NCBI GenBank assembly: GCA_905221605.1
Contig: CAJNDS010002300.1
Location: 397,441-461,440, forward strand
Direction: 5' to 3'
Length of the DNA: 64,000 nucleotides
DNA from: Symbiodinium natans
Taxonomy: Eukaryota > Sar > Dinophyceae > Suessiales > Symbiodiniaceae
Part shown: positions 63,286 to 64,000 of the stretch, piece by piece
Layout of the letters: each line of letters starts with the position of its first letter
Numbering within the stretch: position 1 is the stretch's first letter
Position numbers and translations under genes: made by a program
Notes under the pieces: generated by a model
Databases searched by the model: none
The model's input: the letters and a program-made list of their open reading frames with translations, nothing else
What the model was told of the DNA's origin: nothing

Positions 63286-64000
63286 CGGGGCTCCCCCGTC
63301 TGGGGTCGAGCTGGTGGCGGTGGTGGTGGTGTGCGACTGAATCACCGACGGATCCTCCGTCTGAGGTTCTTGCTGTCTAATTTCCGTTTTTGGCCGGGCT
63401 TGGCATTAGGTCATTCAGCTGATTTTGAGAGGCAGACACTCAGACACTCCTAAACCCTAAGCCCTAAACTCAACGTACACTCGGACACTTGGAGCTACAC
63501 TTCCAAGACTCTTCCTGTGTCTGAGTGTTTGAATGTTGCCGACGCACTGCCAAAAACCCTTCCTAAGGAGCTGTTCTTCTACCATCCAACTTGTTTCGTT
63601 ATCAAAGAACGGATTGCGTGATTACTTGATCCTCTGCGTCTGGAAAGTTATCCTGGATCCTGACAATCGGGGCTTGGCTTAGGCCCCAGAAGCAACCTTT
63701 GAGTGTCGGAGTGCCTACCTGTCATAATGAGGTTTCGGGCTTAGGCTTGTGGATTCCTGTGTCTGGATTTTGGTGGATTTTGTTGAAGACGTGAGTAGTC
63801 ATGGCACCTCGGCTTACTAAGGATTCAAGAGTTGACAGCCGTTCTGGTGCCTTCTAACTTCTAGGGTCAAGACCAGCCCATGTCATCAGCCGATGTTCGC
63901 CAGGTGCGTGGCTGGGGATATGTGGCTTCCCCAGACAGGACCACGGCAAGGTCTTGCCTTCTACAGACCCTGGGGGGTCAGTTTGTTGTTGAAGCTCCTA
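63286..64000. other. no gene recognised
   Basis: Short repeats such as CAGACACTC/CGGACACTT near 63430-63490; nothing else. Confidence 0.5.

Overview
The window reads as nuclear DNA of a eukaryotic alga, most likely a dinoflagellate. Reasons: plant/alveolate-type telomere heptamers (CCCTAAA/TTTAGGG) in about 60 interstitial arrays, intron-split genes that use GC as well as GT donors and often AG|G acceptors, a Helitron-type Rep/helicase, a full-length LINE, and many short foldback elements. This is inference from style; no marker gene fixes the species, and no spliced-leader sequence was seen.

Layout. 0.2-3.8 kb: a telomere-type array, then about 13 copies of a 180-bp satellite. 4.0-8.3 kb (minus): a Helitron Rep/helicase split in two by a frameshift. 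8.3-10.3 kb: low-complexity and degenerate repeats. 10.8-13.3 kb and 20.3-20.9 kb (plus): exons of one unrecognised gene, separated by a 6.7-kb LINE (13,556-20,263) with a 13-bp target-site duplication. 21-64 kb: short plus-strand exons embedded in telomere-type arrays, a roughly 104-bp foldback family (10 copies), other foldbacks, minisatellites and a 1.6-kb inverted-repeat element. Ankyrin-like exons lie at 29.7-31.7 kb. The most convincing small genes are at 25.7-26.5, 42.1-42.9, 48.0-48.9, 51.8-52.6, 53.4-56.1 and 56.3-56.8 kb.

Main observation. The telomere-type arrays behave as introns or intron ends. TTTAGGG arrays sit directly after exons and supply the donor (G|GTTTAGG); CCCTAAA arrays sit directly before exons and run into the acceptor. 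At 13 introns the flanking exon-like segments join in phase across an array, and several introns are almost pure heptamer. Splice sites were chosen by eye, so this needs transcript support. A second observation: the LINE carries 16 same-strand copies of RRCTACTCC in all three reading frames, which points to selection on nucleotides rather than protein.

For heptamer arrays below, strand + means CCCTAAA on the given strand and - means TTTAGGG.
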